Translations under genes and position numbers: made by a program
The notes under the pieces: generated by a model
Seen by the model: the letters and a program-made list of their open reading frames with translations, nothing else
The model's database searches: none
What the model was told of the DNA's origin: nothing
From: Alloascoidea africana
Lineage: Eukaryota > Ascomycota > Alloascoideomycetes > Alloascoideales > Alloascoideaceae
DNA: 47,639 nt
Assembly (NCBI GenBank): GCA_030581615.1
Contig: JAKTTT010000100.1
Coordinates: 1-47,639, forward strand
Reading direction: 5' to 3'
In this document: one piece after another, positions 20,424-30,940 of the stretch
How the letters are laid out: every line of letters starts with the position of its first letter
How positions within the stretch are numbered: the stretch's first letter is position 1

Positions 20424-22022
20424 AAAGGATCTCAAAAGGTTGTATTCAATAGATGAACAATACAATCATTTGTGGAAGGGAGATGATAATGCATGCTGAA
20501 TTTGGAGAAGCCCAGTACAAGAAAGTGCTTACTCAGTGTTTATGAGAACAGCTCTGCTGTTCTTATTCTCAAAATTTTTTTATTGTTCGGTAACACAGTT
20601 ATATTTCATTCGGAAATGTCAAGTAGCATCATTTATTTTGGTTTAGGATAATACAGTATATGTGACTTAGCAACGCTTTACTTTTCTTGGATTAATAGAA
20701 ACATTACTTCTCTAGACATCCTTGAAGTTTTGATTTATTCCCTTTATCCTATATTTCCGGTATATTTGAGAGGAATGCCTATTGAAATCTGGAAGTACTT
20801 CGGACAAATCTACTCGGAATCAAGGCTCAGATTTTGCTTCTATATTTACACAAGAGTATTCTGGAACAAGACGACTCTTACAGTTCCCCTTCAAAGTGTC
20901 CCTTTTACTTGACGTATCTACAACACCCGAGAGCAAGGATCATGTTAGACTCAAACAGGTCTGAATTGGCTATCAAGGTTGTTTGGATCTGTGAGGAAGC
21001 TAATGAATGTTCCAATCTCAGGCCCTTGTAGGTTGTATTTGTTTAGCAGGCTGTAACACAAAAATGAGACACTTTAGTTCAAAAAGAAACACAAGAGCAT
21101 TTACACAATGTGTTGATAATGACCTATCAAAAAAAAGTATTGTTTCGCCAAAGTTAGGGGTTGTTACTACCAGGAAGACGAAGTTGATGCTGTGCTTCTG
21201 GCACACATAGAAATGTGGAAAGGTTACAAGGATTTTGACGGTACCGTTCAGTGTTACACACACAGCATTTCTTTAAGGGTGTGAGAACAATAAATTTTCA
21301 TTCCATTCTACCATTATCGTATAGTTAAACTGATATATTTTTGGTGTTCAGTGGTGACCTATGCAAGAAAAGGTTTTTGAGTCTGTGCTCATTTTGCTGC
21401 GGATCAAAATACGTAATATGAAAATCTATATATTGATCTCTAAAATCTTTTCTAGCTATTCAAACCATTCTGTTGTTGATGGACAATGAGATCACATGTG
21501 CACTTATATAGCCATGTCAGAAGATTTGCTTTTCTCTTTTAATTCTTATCGATGAAACTCGCATCCGGTTCTGCGAAGAACTCTATCATTTTTTATCTGA
21601 GAAACAGTTCAACTACAAGAAATATATAGTGTCAAGCTAGTTTCAACAAGAACTGCATTGCAACCGCAGAACCGTTACACTGGAGCAAACATTGTTTGAT
21701 ACGCAGACCAAAAATCCATGATCTAAGTAAGGGAAAGAAAATATTGTGACCATTCAAAAGTCATTAGTTTCTTAGATGCTTCTAAATAGTAAATTTATTC
21801 TAGATCTTTAGTACTTCCCTTTCATGTTGTTCTCATACATAGTAGAACTATGCCCAAAGTACACAACACTTATGCCATGCAGTTCAGAGTTCAATTTGGA
21901 CCATAATCCGGGTAACACACTGCTGATTTGAAAAAATGAATAACTTGGAATACATTATTGTTTAGGAATAGGATCGAACATTACAATATTTGTCAAAGAG
22001 GAAAGGGTATTGTAATGGCAGC
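20424..22022. other. 1.6-kb stretch without recognisable genes
   Basis: AT-rich, with many short frames (up to about 80 codons) in all phases and no domain motifs. It contains the hairpin at 20545-20563. It could hold a decayed gene or a non-coding RNA; the sequence alone does not show either. Confidence 0.4.
20545..20563. other. Perfect 8-bp hairpin
   Basis: AGAACAGC, a TCT loop, then GCTGTTCT, about 120 bp after the stop of the short KRE1-like gene, followed after some 10 bases by a T-rich stretch. It may lie in the 3' untranslated region. No specific role is known. Confidence 0.5.
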
Positions 22023-22850
22023 ATGTCGGTAACTCCAGAAGATGATGCATTGGCAGTTGGAGGCGATCTTTTCGAAGAACCAGAGGATTTCTACAAGCCG
22101 AAGGAAGAGTCTAGCTTTGTAACTTACACAAGAGTCCCAACTAAGTTACACCCCTCTCCAGACCCGAGAGAATTGAAAGTGAGACTTGTTGGAAAATCTC
22201 CTCTGTGGGGACATTTGCTATGGAATGCAGGAAAGTCAACTACAAATTATCTGGATGCAAATGGAGATTCTTTGTGTAAGGGCAAAACGATACTTGAGTT
22301 GGGAGCAGCGGCTGCACTTCCTAGTTTTATATGTCTATTGAATGGAGCTAAAAAGGTTGTTGTTACAGATTATCCTGATCCTGATTTGATTGAGAACATC
22401 AGCTTCAATGTCAATAATTTAGGAATTTTCGATGGTGAACAGAAGAGTAAAATCTCCATTGAGGGACACATTTGGGGAACTGAACCAGAATCTTTATTAA
22501 AATGCATCAATAATCCTGGCAGTGATGGAACGGGAGCTGAGTTTCCCAATCGGTTTGATCTCGTCATTCTCTCTGATCTCATTTTCAACCATACAGAGCA
22601 CAGAAAGCTCTTAGAAACATGTCGGAGGACGGTTGCTACCGATGGAGCTGTGTTTGCCGTGTTTTCTCCCCATCGGCCAAAGTTAATTGATAAGGACTTT
22701 GCTTTCTTTTCTGTTGCAGAGGAAGAATTCCAGTTTAAATGCGAGAGGATCATTGAACAAATTTGGTCCCCCATGTTTGATGAGAACGATCCAGATACAG
22801 AGACCATCAGAAGCACAGTTTATGGGTACATGCTTAGACCTAACTGGTAA
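22023..22850 (+). CDS. EFM7: EFM7-like eEF1A N-terminal methyltransferase
   Basis: 275 aa from the ATG at 22023. The frame is open a few codons further up but has no earlier in-frame ATG. The N-terminal block LFEEPEDFYKPKEESSF is diagnostic of the Efm7/Nnt1 family. SPLWGHLLWNAGK precedes SAM motif I, ILELGAAAALPSF, followed by the acidic loop VVTDYPDPDLIENI. A late motif (FDLVILSDLIFNHTEH) matches the catalytic region of class I lysine methyltransferases in this family. Efm7 methylates the N-terminal glycine and adjacent lysine of translation elongation factor eEF1A. Length agrees with S. cerevisiae Efm7 (261 aa). One exon. It faces no operon-like partner; PPS1 follows on the same strand. Confidence 0.9.
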   Translation: MSVTPEDDALAVGGDLFEEPEDFYKPKEESSFVTYTRVPTKLHPSPDPRELKVRLVGKSPLWGHLLWNAGKSTTNYLDANGDSLCKGKTILELGAAAALPSFICLLNGAKKVVVTDYPDPDLIENISFNVNNLGIFDGEQKSKISIEGHIWGTEPESLLKCINNPGSDGTGAEFPNRFDLVILSDLIFNHTEHRKLLETCRRTVATDGAVFAVFSPHRPKLIDKDFAFFSVAEEEFQFKCERIIEQIWSPMFDENDPDTETIRSTVYGYMLRPNW

Positions 22851-23351
22851 GTAGCTACATAGACACAAATAGCCTTTATTATTGTGTATAAAGAGGTCTC
22901 AAGATGAGCTGGAGAAATGAAGAGCTGCTTGGGTCTCCAGTAACTATATATTCAACATTAAAGTGTACATGCAGATTCGCCCCACCCATTTCACCTTCGG
23001 ACATTTAACTCCCTTTGTCGTTAACGACTGTGAAACCAGAAGCGTATTTGCCAAAGCGAGACCAGTGTCTGAAAGAAAACACAGTTCGTCCATAACCTTA
23101 CGTTCCAGCCGTGGCCAGTCTCTTTCCCGGCGCATTCCCGTTTTCTCTGGCAATCCCGCGACCCCGACTCACGAGGTTTCCGCCCTCAGCCCTCAGTCCC
23201 CAGCCCGTCCTTCCAGACATGTCTCGGACTCCCCAGACTCCAATCCGGCCGATAACCGGTTCGGATCAGTTTAAGCTTGAACGTCGGCTGCACCACTCTG
23301 CAAGATAAGAGCCCAGGGAACACCCATACACCTTCGTCCCCATCCTGCCGA
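22851..23351. promoter_or_regulatory. Promoter/leader of the PPS1-like gene
   Basis: About 500 bp between two plus-strand genes. It is markedly more GC-rich (CCCCAG, CCGGCG runs) near 23100-23270 than its surroundings. Open frames here (22963-23274) lack motifs and are taken as leader sequence. Confidence 0.35.
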
Positions 23352-26300
23352 ATGCTTTCTAACTTTCCTTCCCCAGGATATCCCTCCTTCTCTCTACTCC
23401 GTAGTATGGCATCTCCACATGTCCCAATCGTCGCGCAGCCCCCAGATCGGTCTCGCTCGCCATCGCCTCACTCTAACCCCCGCGGTCTGGGATCTCTCCG
23501 TCACCGCCAATACCAACAGGAACAGCATCAGCAAGATCCCAAATCTTTGTATGGACTTGCTGCTGCATTGAATGATGACCCCAGTAGTCCACGCGGTCTG
23601 CATTCTGTCGACGCCCAAGTGGCAGACGACTTTGAACTGCAACTAAAATACTCAGTGCTATCTGGAGAAGCTTCTCTGTCTCTTGATTCTAATGAAACCT
23701 ATGCTGAGAATACACGTGGTGATCTTGCTTCGGTAAACAACCCAGATTTCTTGAGGAAACAAAAAGAACTAACAGGAACAATTGGAATGGAGCTTCTAAC
23801 GACAAACAACACCAAAATATTGCTGACGAAGCTGAGCAGAGAAGCCCCATCGAATGAGACAAAGATCAGGAACAATCCTCCTTTGCCTTCCCCTGATGAC
23901 GGAGAGAAATCTTTATCTCAAAATTCGTGGGGGCCTGGATCTTGTATAGATGAGGAGGAAGAGTTGACGGTTTCAAAGGAAGAATCCCAAGTTGAAGTGT
24001 CATACCATTCTAAGAGGTCAATGTCGATGTCTGCATTGACTCCAACAAGCTCGCAGCCGGGTACAAAACTCATGCTTCGGCGACACCAAGACCTTACTTC
24101 AAAAGCAACAGCAAGTTTAAACCCAATGTCAGTGTCTACAATCTCTGATGCTACCTCCTCATCGCCTTCCTCTAGTTGTTCTTCCTTTTCTGCGTCAGAT
24201 GCTGAAAAGAAGGCTCGTGGCTTGATGTCTAGCCCTCTCTATGATGAGTCTACTTTAAGCATTAGAGGCGTAAAAGTGGCTTCAGATCCACCTTTGTACT
24301 CCATCTCTGGACACCAGGCAGCTACTGCAATTGAACACCATTATACCAAACCACTGGCCTCTGTGGAGGATGTGTTTCCTTGGTTGCATGGGCTCCACAA
24401 GCATAATGTTTCTCAAAGGGCTTTCTTGGATCGGAGTAGGCCAAGACAGGAGCTCTGTGCTTTCAGTCCAATATTATCTGTGGACAGTCTAAGCAATGAA
24501 GAAACTCCAAGCACTTATCGTGGCTTGATTGTTGTCAAGGTTGGGAATCTGAAAAGAGGACTATTAATTGGGACTTTAGGGGTTGGCGAAATCTTGAAAT
24601 CGGTAAACGATGTTGGTGACCTTAATCTGGAAACCGTTTTGGAGAATGAAAAGCTTCTCACACAATTGCAGTTACCACTGCCTAGTCGTTGTAAGAAACC
24701 TTTTTCTTCAAGCAGTCAGACGTCAAAATCCTCTTCCGCTTACTCTAGAACAATACCAATCCTGGATTATATACCCTTTAAACAGAAAAAAGAAGTTGTA
24801 CAACTTTGCAAAGAGACCGGGTTTCTTCCCGAACTCAAAAACCTGGATCCTATTTCCGGAATATCTCTGCGCAATTTTCACATTCAAGTCGCTAAAATGG
24901 CGGAAATAAGCGACATATTGCTATACTCTGATGAGGAAGATAACGGATCTGAAGAGTCCTTGATTGTAAAACTGGGAAAACAATGCTCTTTGGCCCAGCA
25001 ATTGGCTAGAAAGAGAAACAACAAACCAGGAGAGAAAAACAACATGGAATTTAATACATTTATTGTGAGAGATGGAATCAAGTTTTTTGAAGTCAATGCT
25101 CCAGGGTTGGTCAAGCTCTCAAGCTGCATTGCTAATGATGTAAGAACAGCTGAGATGAAGGCTCATAATTGGGATACCAGCTATGTATTCCATGAGCAGA
25201 TGGAAATGTCTATGATGTCATCAGCTTCTGAAATTGGGAACTCAGTGTGGCTAGGGAATTTTGCTGATTATGAAAAGTTCAAGAAGATTTTTATATCTTC
25301 CAAGGAGAAACGCACTGGAGACTTTGGAAGTGGTTCTAATGGGGCGTACAGAGACTTTAGTGACGAGGAGAATGCAGACGATGCCGACGACGATGATGCT
25401 TTTGTGAACCTTAGCTTTGAATGCTATCCTTCAAAGCTTTTAACAGAAGCAGAGGCTCAAGCAATTAGCGCAATGGCTTGGCTATCTCGTCCTTTGGATG
25501 ATGCCTTTCACACAAATGGAATAACAAATAGTACTGAAGTCTCTGGATCTGAAAACTGGAAATATAAAAAGGTCAGTCCTATGTCGATTCCTGTCGCCTC
25601 TAGAAACTGGAAAACGTTGGTTTATTGTGAAATGGTCCAGTTCCCACCTCTTGTCGAAATTGCAAAGTGCTTGGAGATGACAAAAGAAGATATTGAGTCG
25701 AATTCGCCTTTGCGCCCAATAGCCTTTGAATTCCCTTCCTCAGGATCTATCAATCTCGGGAGTTTGACAGAGTTTGACCTTTGTCTTCTTCTCAATGTTT
25801 GTAAACTTTTGTATATCAGATCAAGAGGAGAAAGCCCAAGTTTGCTATTTTGTAATGATGGTTATACAGAAACTTCATTTTTAGCAATCTGCTTCATAAT
25901 TTATGCAAAAGGAATAACAGCAGGAGAAGCAGTTTTACATCTTCATATCGAACAGGGTCGAGGAGTTTTTTGTTTCCCACCAGATAAAGAAGTCTTGTCG
26001 CATTTGCAAAATTTTCTGCTTGAATTTTCTCCCGCTAGGCGACCTGAGTTGTTTGAAAAAGACAAGTACTCAATCTCGATGATTGATGGGTCAAACTCGG
26101 GCAGTATTCGAAGGTCTCTTTTGAATCCTGATGTCGAAAGATGGTATGCAGAGACTGATGGATCTCTACCATCTCGAATTTTGCCATACCTTTACCTTGG
26201 AAACCTTGGACACGTTAATAACAAGGCTTTATTGGCCAAAATGGGTATACAACGAGTCCTAAGTGTTGGAGAAAGTCTGAACTGGATAACATCAGACTTG

Positions 26301-26882
26301 GATGCACGCTCGCCCATAATGCAAGAGGATCAAGTGTGTAATGATAGAGTGAAACACAAGGAAACCTTCAACGACGGGTCATGCCAGACTTTTACATTTG
26401 AAGAAGGATCTCCAATTACCCATGTGATGAAGGTGAATAATCTTCAAGACGACGGGATAGATCAGCTTTTCAAATCGTTGACGGAATGCCTCAACTTTAT
26501 ACATGAGGGATACCTGAAGAACGAGAAAACAATTGTTCATTGCCGTGCCGGAGTATCCAGATCTGCGACTGTGTGTATCGCGGAGGTGATGAAGCGATTG
26601 AAGTTGGATTTGCCTAGGGCATATCTTTTTGTCCGAGTGAGAAGATTGAACGTGATAATTCAGCCAAACCTCAAGTTTATGTACGAGCTATTCAAATGGG
26701 AAGAGAAATGCCGACTTGAGAACGATGACATGAGCAAGACGAACGACTTCAGAAGTTCATGTAACAAAAAACAGGTAGGTAATGGCACCTGTGTTGATCA
26801 TGGTGGCTGGCTAAGAGATGTTGACTGGCACATCTTCTGCAGAGAGGTTGATAGGATGAACAAAGCCTACATCGGTGGATGA
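23352..26882 (+). CDS. PPS1: PPS1-like dual-specificity protein phosphatase
   Basis: About 1176 aa from the ATG at 23352; another ATG at 23406 is possible. The catalytic domain is C-terminal, starting near residue 940 (RILPYLYLGNLGHV). It carries the signature HCRAGVSRSAT (Cys about 1064) and then VCIAEVMKRLKLDLPRAY and a VRVRRLNVIIQPN stretch. The middle region has the Pps1 block VFPWLHGLHKHN. A large second region (LTEFDLCLLLNVCKLLYIRS ... SLLFCNDGYTETSFLAICF) resembles an inactive phosphatase-like fold, as known for Pps1. The first about 350 residues are Ser-rich and disordered, which accounts for much of the excess over S. cerevisiae Pps1 (807 aa). Pps1 acts in S-phase/DNA-replication control. 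Single exon. Confidence 0.87.
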   Translation: MLSNFPSPGYPSFSLLRSMASPHVPIVAQPPDRSRSPSPHSNPRGLGSLRHRQYQQEQHQQDPKSLYGLAAALNDDPSSPRGLHSVDAQVADDFELQLKYSVLSGEASLSLDSNETYAENTRGDLASVNNPDFLRKQKELTGTIGMELLTTNNTKILLTKLSREAPSNETKIRNNPPLPSPDDGEKSLSQNSWGPGSCIDEEEELTVSKEESQVEVSYHSKRSMSMSALTPTSSQPGTKLMLRRHQDLTSKATASLNPMSVSTISDATSSSPSSSCSSFSASDAEKKARGLMSSPLYDESTLSIRGVKVASDPPLYSISGHQAATAIEHHYTKPLASVEDVFPWLHGLHKHNVSQRAFLDRSRPRQELCAFSPILSVDSLSNEETPSTYRGLIVVKVGNLKRGLLIGTLGVGEILKSVNDVGDLNLETVLENEKLLTQLQLPLPSRCKKPFSSSSQTSKSSSAYSRTIPILDYIPFKQKKEVVQLCKETGFLPELKNLDPISGISLRNFHIQVAKMAEISDILLYSDEEDNGSEESLIVKLGKQCSLAQQLARKRNNKPGEKNNMEFNTFIVRDGIKFFEVNAPGLVKLSSCIANDVRTAEMKAHNWDTSYVFHEQMEMSMMSSASEIGNSVWLGNFADYEKFKKIFISSKEKRTGDFGSGSNGAYRDFSDEENADDADDDDAFVNLSFECYPSKLLTEAEAQAISAMAWLSRPLDDAFHTNGITNSTEVSGSENWKYKKVSPMSIPVASRNWKTLVYCEMVQFPPLVEIAKCLEMTKEDIESNSPLRPIAFEFPSSGSINLGSLTEFDLCLLLNVCKLLYIRSRGESPSLLFCNDGYTETSFLAICFIIYAKGITAGEAVLHLHIEQGRGVFCFPPDKEVLSHLQNFLLEFSPARRPELFEKDKYSISMIDGSNSGSIRRSLLNPDVERWYAETDGSLPSRILPYLYLGNLGHVNNKALLAKMGIQRVLSVGESLNWITSDLDARSPIMQEDQVCNDRVKHKETFNDGSCQTFTFEEGSPITHVMKVNNLQDDGIDQLFKSLTECLNFIHEGYLKNEKTIVHCRAGVSRSATVCIAEVMKRLKLDLPRAYLFVRVRRLNVIIQPNLKFMYELFKWEEKCRLENDDMSKTNDFRSSCNKKQVGNGTCVDHGGWLRDVDWHIFCREVDRMNKAYIGG

Positions 26883-27285
26883 GTCATGATGAACTGCTTT
26901 CGGATTTACGATTTCTTATATTTAACGCTATGGGCCGTTTTTTTATATTTTCTTTCTTTTTTCTTATTTCAAGCTATGACTGTTTTTTGTACGCATTTTG
27001 TTGCAATTTGTGAATACCGGTTCTTATAGTTTTCACAACTATTAATGAATTGAACCAAACATGCACATATTTCGTTCTTTTTCCTATGTTTTTGAGCATG
27101 ACTTACATATATATAAAATTTATATATGACATACAGAAGAGATCTGATGATTATGTTTTTGTGACTTAGTTGAATGAAATGGTTTTATAATTTTTATAAC
27201 AGTACAAGAGACTGGTAGTTCTATGAATGGCTTGGCTATTTGAGAGAGTTATTTACTAATAGAAAGATCGCTTCTCTTTCATATT
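26883..27285. other. Convergent 3' region
   Basis: T-rich 3' ends of PPS1 (plus) and the cysteine synthase-like gene (minus), with TATATATAAAATTTATATATG near 27109-27129. No gene is seen. Confidence 0.4.
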
Positions 27286-28563
27286 CTAGTCCAAAGTAAT
27301 GTATTTTTGTAAATGCTCAGGAATTGAAAAACCTTTAGATTCTAGCCAAGTCTTGCTGAACATTCTGTCAGCATACTTGTGTGCAGAATCGGCCAATAGT
27401 GTAACAACGTTTGAGCCTTCAGGGAGTGTCTTTGCAACTTCGGCAGCAGCGACAACGTTCAATGCCGAGGTGCCTCCAACATAAAGCCCTTCTTCATCAA
27501 GCAGTCTATACAACATTGTAATTGAGTCCTGATCTGGGATCTGAATTGCATCATCAAGGATGTCAATGTCTTGTGCAAGGTTATCCGTGACTCGTCCCTG
27601 ACCAATTCCCTCAGTGAATGAAGAACCAGATCTGTCCAACTCCTTTCCTCCCGACTTGACATAGGAATAAAGTACGGAACCAGGTGGATCAGCCAGAACG
27701 CATTTAACTTTGTTGTTTGAAATCTCTTTCAAGTATCTTGTTACCCCAGCAAACGTGCCACCTGTGCCAGTAGAGCAGGTGAAGCCATGCACTTCTCCAT
27801 TCAATTGGGCCCAAATCTCAGGACCCGTTGTCTCAATATGAGCTTGTCTATTGACAATATTGTCAAATTGGTTGGTCCAAACCGCATTTTCTAGGCTGTC
27901 GGCATGCCTCTTGGCCTGATGGTTGAAATTCAACGGATCATCAAAGGGCTTGACTGGAACTGGATACACCTCTGCTCCAAGTAACCGGAGTAGATTGATC
28001 TTTGCTGGAGACTGGGTATTTGGCATGTAAATAACACATTTATAACCGCGGGCTCTACAGATATGGGCCAATCCAATTCCAGTGTTTCCCGCGGTACCTT
28101 CAACCACCGTTCCTCCCGGCTTTATCTGGCCTTTCCGTTCAGCATCCTCAATAATAAACAAGGCTGCTCGATCTAGTCCAAAGAAAACAAACAAAGTGCT
28201 CAAGTTAGCGTAAGCAACTAGAAAACCCTACTGACTCTGACTCATCCACGAACCTTTTACAGATCCACCTGGATTCATGAATTCACCCTTGGCGTAGACA
28301 TTTCGCCCAATTTCTTTACTCAGGTTGACAATTTTCAACAATGGCGTATTCCCAACAGCACCGACAAAGCCTGTTTCTGCTACGAGGGGTATAAAAGGTG
28401 GCTTGAAACCTTCTCCGGCATCTTTACCATTTGCGGACTCAAAATCCGGAAACTTGGTTATTGTCACAGATCGAGAGAAAACAGGTCTTACACAGTGTCT
28501 AAGCAGCGCAGAAGCAGCTACCTTTCTCGAGGCAGAATGGGCAAACCGGTTAGCAATCAACAT
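27286..28563 (-). CDS. Mitochondrial cysteine synthase-like PLP enzyme, one intron
   Basis: Exons on the minus strand are 28563-28254 and 28172-27286. The 81-bp intron has GTTCGT, CGCTAAC and CTAG and is spliced in phase 1, restoring GGSVKDRAAL, whose Lys (about 103) is the PLP-binding residue. Product 398 aa, close to S. cerevisiae Ygr012w (393). The first about 35 residues are basic and Ser/Ala-rich ([18 protein letters not shown]), like a mitochondrial targeting signal. VGNTPLLKI is the start of the fold and [12 protein letters not shown] the phosphate/substrate loop. The late Gly-rich loop [15 protein letters not shown] anchors the cofactor phosphate. TAGNTG in place of the bacterial TSGNTG places it in the fungal mitochondrial branch (Neurospora cys-12 type). 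It probably makes cysteine from O-acetylserine or handles related substrates. Confidence 0.87.
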
Positions 28564-28754
28564 CTGGACTTGAGCTGTTGGGACGAGATTTCATCATGGA
28601 GAGTTCTATGAAAGAATATGGGGTATAGGTACGCGCCGGGTAACTGGGGTTTTGACAGAGGATCACAAATATTACTAGCCCATCATCAAATGGGACAGGC
28701 CATTTTTTGTGCTTACTTTTAACGACATCCACCTCGAAAGAGATTGAGATAGAA
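28564..28754. promoter_or_regulatory. Bidirectional promoter, cysteine synthase-like / COA3
   Basis: Only 191 bp separates the two divergent start codons, and both products are predicted to be mitochondrial. It must contain both promoters. No specific factor site is claimed. Confidence 0.6.
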
Positions 28755-29137
28755 ATGCGCTACGTCAGAGATAAATCCGGATAGTAAGTGCGATTATTGT
28801 ATTTTCCGAATCACCAGTGAATGCAGACCCTGGTTTTGGTGTTGTGTTGGGCTGTGCTAACCAGTTCACAATTAGCGGTCTGGGACTGTCACCATACCAG
28901 GACCCACGAACTTTCAAGATGACCCCAGCTCTGATAAGAGCTCGTCGGCCATACTTTTGGGTTAATCTAGCCACTTTCTGTGGTCTGTTTAGCATTTCTG
29001 CCGGTGTCTACTACTACACCTACAAGATACTCAGTAAGGACGATTTTGCGGACGTTCCCGTGCCTCCCATCAGCGAATCTGAGCTCGCGGAATTGAAGAA
29101 AGAGTACGAGGAGAAGAAGACCCACCCACCAAAATAA
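28755..29137 (+). CDS. COA3: COA3-like cytochrome oxidase assembly factor, one intron
   Basis: Exons 28755-28783 and 28876-29137, 96 aa. The 92-bp intron begins GTAAGT, has GTGCTAAC and ends ATTAG; joining TA|C restores the frame as [18 protein letters not shown]. Without it no ATG precedes the conserved part. The core [19 protein letters not shown], a single membrane span ([19 protein letters not shown]) and the tail [20 protein letters not shown] match Coa3 closely. S. cerevisiae Coa3 is 85 aa. Coa3 is an inner-membrane protein that works with Cox14 and Mss51 to couple COX1 synthesis to complex IV assembly. The first exon encodes only nine full codons and part of a tenth, so automated annotation could easily miss the true start. 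Confidence 0.88.
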
Positions 29138-29324
29138 TCACGCCGATCAGACCTTTTTCTATGGTCCTGTAAATAGATAAATTATAGCCTAACAAAGTGC
29201 CCATTTTTCCCCCTTCTCGTTTCAAGTCACATGACCCCATGTGGCGAGTTTTCTGACTTTTCGCCTCTCTCCAGCTGTAGACATAACCATAAGAATAAGA
29301 ACAGGCCGAGCTTCACCGTCATCC

Positions 29325-30512
29325 ATGTCCACTATTAAACACGGCGATGTGGCCGTCGCCATTGTCAACTTCTTGAAGGCTTCCCTGGCTGAAGGTGCTG
29401 TGGAGCAAGCAGACGCGGATTCTGTCGACGTTGCAATTGACTGTATTGCGGAACTTTACCATATTGATCCCGAATCGAGCGAAGATTTCGTTACAAAAGA
29501 ACTTCGTGGCAAGGGCCTCCTTGATATTTTGAAAAGTTACAAGGAATCTCTTGGAGCTGCTACAAAATCTGGCTCTGATGCGACCCCTGCTGGCTCAGAC
29601 AAGGCCGGCACTGAAGTCCCCGTTCACATCTCTGAAAAGGAAGCAGCAGATAAAGCAAAGGCTGAAGCACTAAAACTGGAAGGAAACAGACACATGTCTA
29701 AACGGGATTTCAGATCTGCTGTTGAGAGCTACACGGCGGCGATTGCACTTTGCCCCACTAATGCGATATATCTGTCAAATCGTGCTGCCGCTTACTCCTC
29801 TATTCAAGAGTTTAAGAAAGCCATAGAAGATGCGGAAGCGGCAATCGCAGCTGATCCCGCCTATTCCAAGGCATATTCAAGACTGGGTCTGGCTAAGTAT
29901 GCCCTTGGTGATCCTGCTGGCGCAATGGATGCTTACAAGAAAGGTCTGGATTCTGAGGGTGATAAAAAGAGTGACGCTATGAAGAAGGGCTACGAAACTG
30001 CAAAGCAAAGAGTCAAGGATCAACTTGATCGTGGGGCCCCTGCTAGAAGCACTGGAAGTGCAAATTCAGCCTCAACCGCTAGGTCAGCTGGTACTGGTGC
30101 TGGTACTGGTGCTGGCGCTGGCGGATTGCCAGACCTTTCCAGCCTTGCAAATATGTTTGGAGGAGGTGGTGGCTCAGGCTCTGGTGGCGGCTTAGATTTC
30201 GGTTCCCTACTTAGCAATCCAGCTATCGCACAAGCTGCCCAGCAGATGATGCAAAACCCAGATGCTTTGAATAGCTTATTAGGCGACCCTTCAATCAGAC
30301 AGATGGCCGAGTCATTTGGGGGCGGTGCGAGTAGAGGTGCTGGGGAAAGTGCTGGCGCTGGTTCTGGTTCTGGTTCTGGTGCTGGTGCTGGTGCTGGATC
30401 AGGATCTGATGCTGGACCTTCATTGTCAGATCTGATGAACAATCCACTTTTGCAGAATTTGGCGAGAAATTTCATGAATGGGGGCAACAACCCTGGGGGG
30501 AATAGCCAGTAA
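29325..30512 (+). CDS. SGT2: SGT2-like TPR co-chaperone
   Basis: 395 aa from the ATG at 29325; the frame is open further up but that part does not resemble Sgt2. The N-terminal helical dimer domain covers about 1-75 (VAIVNFLKASLAEGAV). Three TPRs lie at about 113-214 (ALKLEGNRHMSKRDFRSAVE; NAIYLSNRAAAYSSI; AYSKAYSRLGLAKYALGD). The C-terminal half is Gly/Ser/Ala-rich with methionine- and NP-rich Sti1-like helices (LLSNPAIAQAAQQMMQNPDA). Sgt2 captures tail-anchored membrane proteins and passes them to the GET pathway, binding Get4/Get5 through its N-terminus and Hsp70/Hsp90 through its TPRs. A long run of Gly-Ala/Gly-Ser repeats near residues 355-380 has the look of a slippage-prone microsatellite. 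Confidence 0.92.
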   Translation: MSTIKHGDVAVAIVNFLKASLAEGAVEQADADSVDVAIDCIAELYHIDPESSEDFVTKELRGKGLLDILKSYKESLGAATKSGSDATPAGSDKAGTEVPVHISEKEAADKAKAEALKLEGNRHMSKRDFRSAVESYTAAIALCPTNAIYLSNRAAAYSSIQEFKKAIEDAEAAIAADPAYSKAYSRLGLAKYALGDPAGAMDAYKKGLDSEGDKKSDAMKKGYETAKQRVKDQLDRGAPARSTGSANSASTARSAGTGAGTGAGAGGLPDLSSLANMFGGGGGSGSGGGLDFGSLLSNPAIAQAAQQMMQNPDALNSLLGDPSIRQMAESFGGGASRGAGESAGAGSGSGSGAGAGAGSGSDAGPSLSDLMNNPLLQNLARNFMNGGNNPGGNSQ

Positions 30513-30615
30513 ACTCTTCAACCATCTGGCGTTTGTACTCTTTGTCCTACCCAAAGTGTATATCAAGTAGTATGAAGCATTTCCGTGACACTTGACGAGA
30601 AGCCGTGGTGTAGTA

Positions 30616-30819
30616 TCATTTGTAGATACCAGTTCTCTTCATAGTCAAGGTTTCTTGTGCCTTGCAATTTGTACGCTTCTGTACATCAATTAAGACATCT
30701 TTTGGATCCAACTTATTGGGTTTTATTTTTAACTGTAAGAACATTTGAGAGATGACGGATGAACTGTAAAACACATCCACTTCATAGCAGGGTCGCAAAG
30801 CCCCATCCCTCTTGGGTCT
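30616..30819 (-). CDS. Possible 3' exon of an unidentified minus-strand gene
   Basis: A 67-codon segment reading RPKRDGALRPCYEVDVFYSS and ending KAQETLTMKRTGIYK then a stop. The amino-acid mix looks like a folded domain rather than random DNA. It is preceded immediately by ATATAG, which could be a splice acceptor; the only in-frame stop upstream is that same TAG. It has no ATG of its own at the head of the conserved-looking part. It may continue the segment at 30941-31204 (a GTGGAT donor there would be in the same phase). I do not recognise the family. Confidence 0.35.
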   Translation of the reverse strand, partial: RPKRDGALRPCYEVDVFYSSSVISQMFLQLKIKPNKLDPKDVLIDVQKRTNCKAQETLTMKRTGIYK

Positions 30820-30940
30820 CTATATTTGATTTAACTTTGCTCCACTACTCTGCGCCAGGACACGTCCGAAAATAACGGAATTATGGAGTAATCTTTGCCA
30901 TGGGAAATCTACCATCTACATAATTAAATATAAAAGACAT

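Noticed and set aside
20730-21263. Cluster of 60-80-codon frames on both strands
   Set aside because: All are short, overlap each other and lack motifs; consistent with chance in AT-rich DNA.
22963-23274. 103-codon plus frame before PPS1
   Set aside because: Low-complexity Ser/Pro content in a GC-rich leader, different frame from PPS1, no motif.
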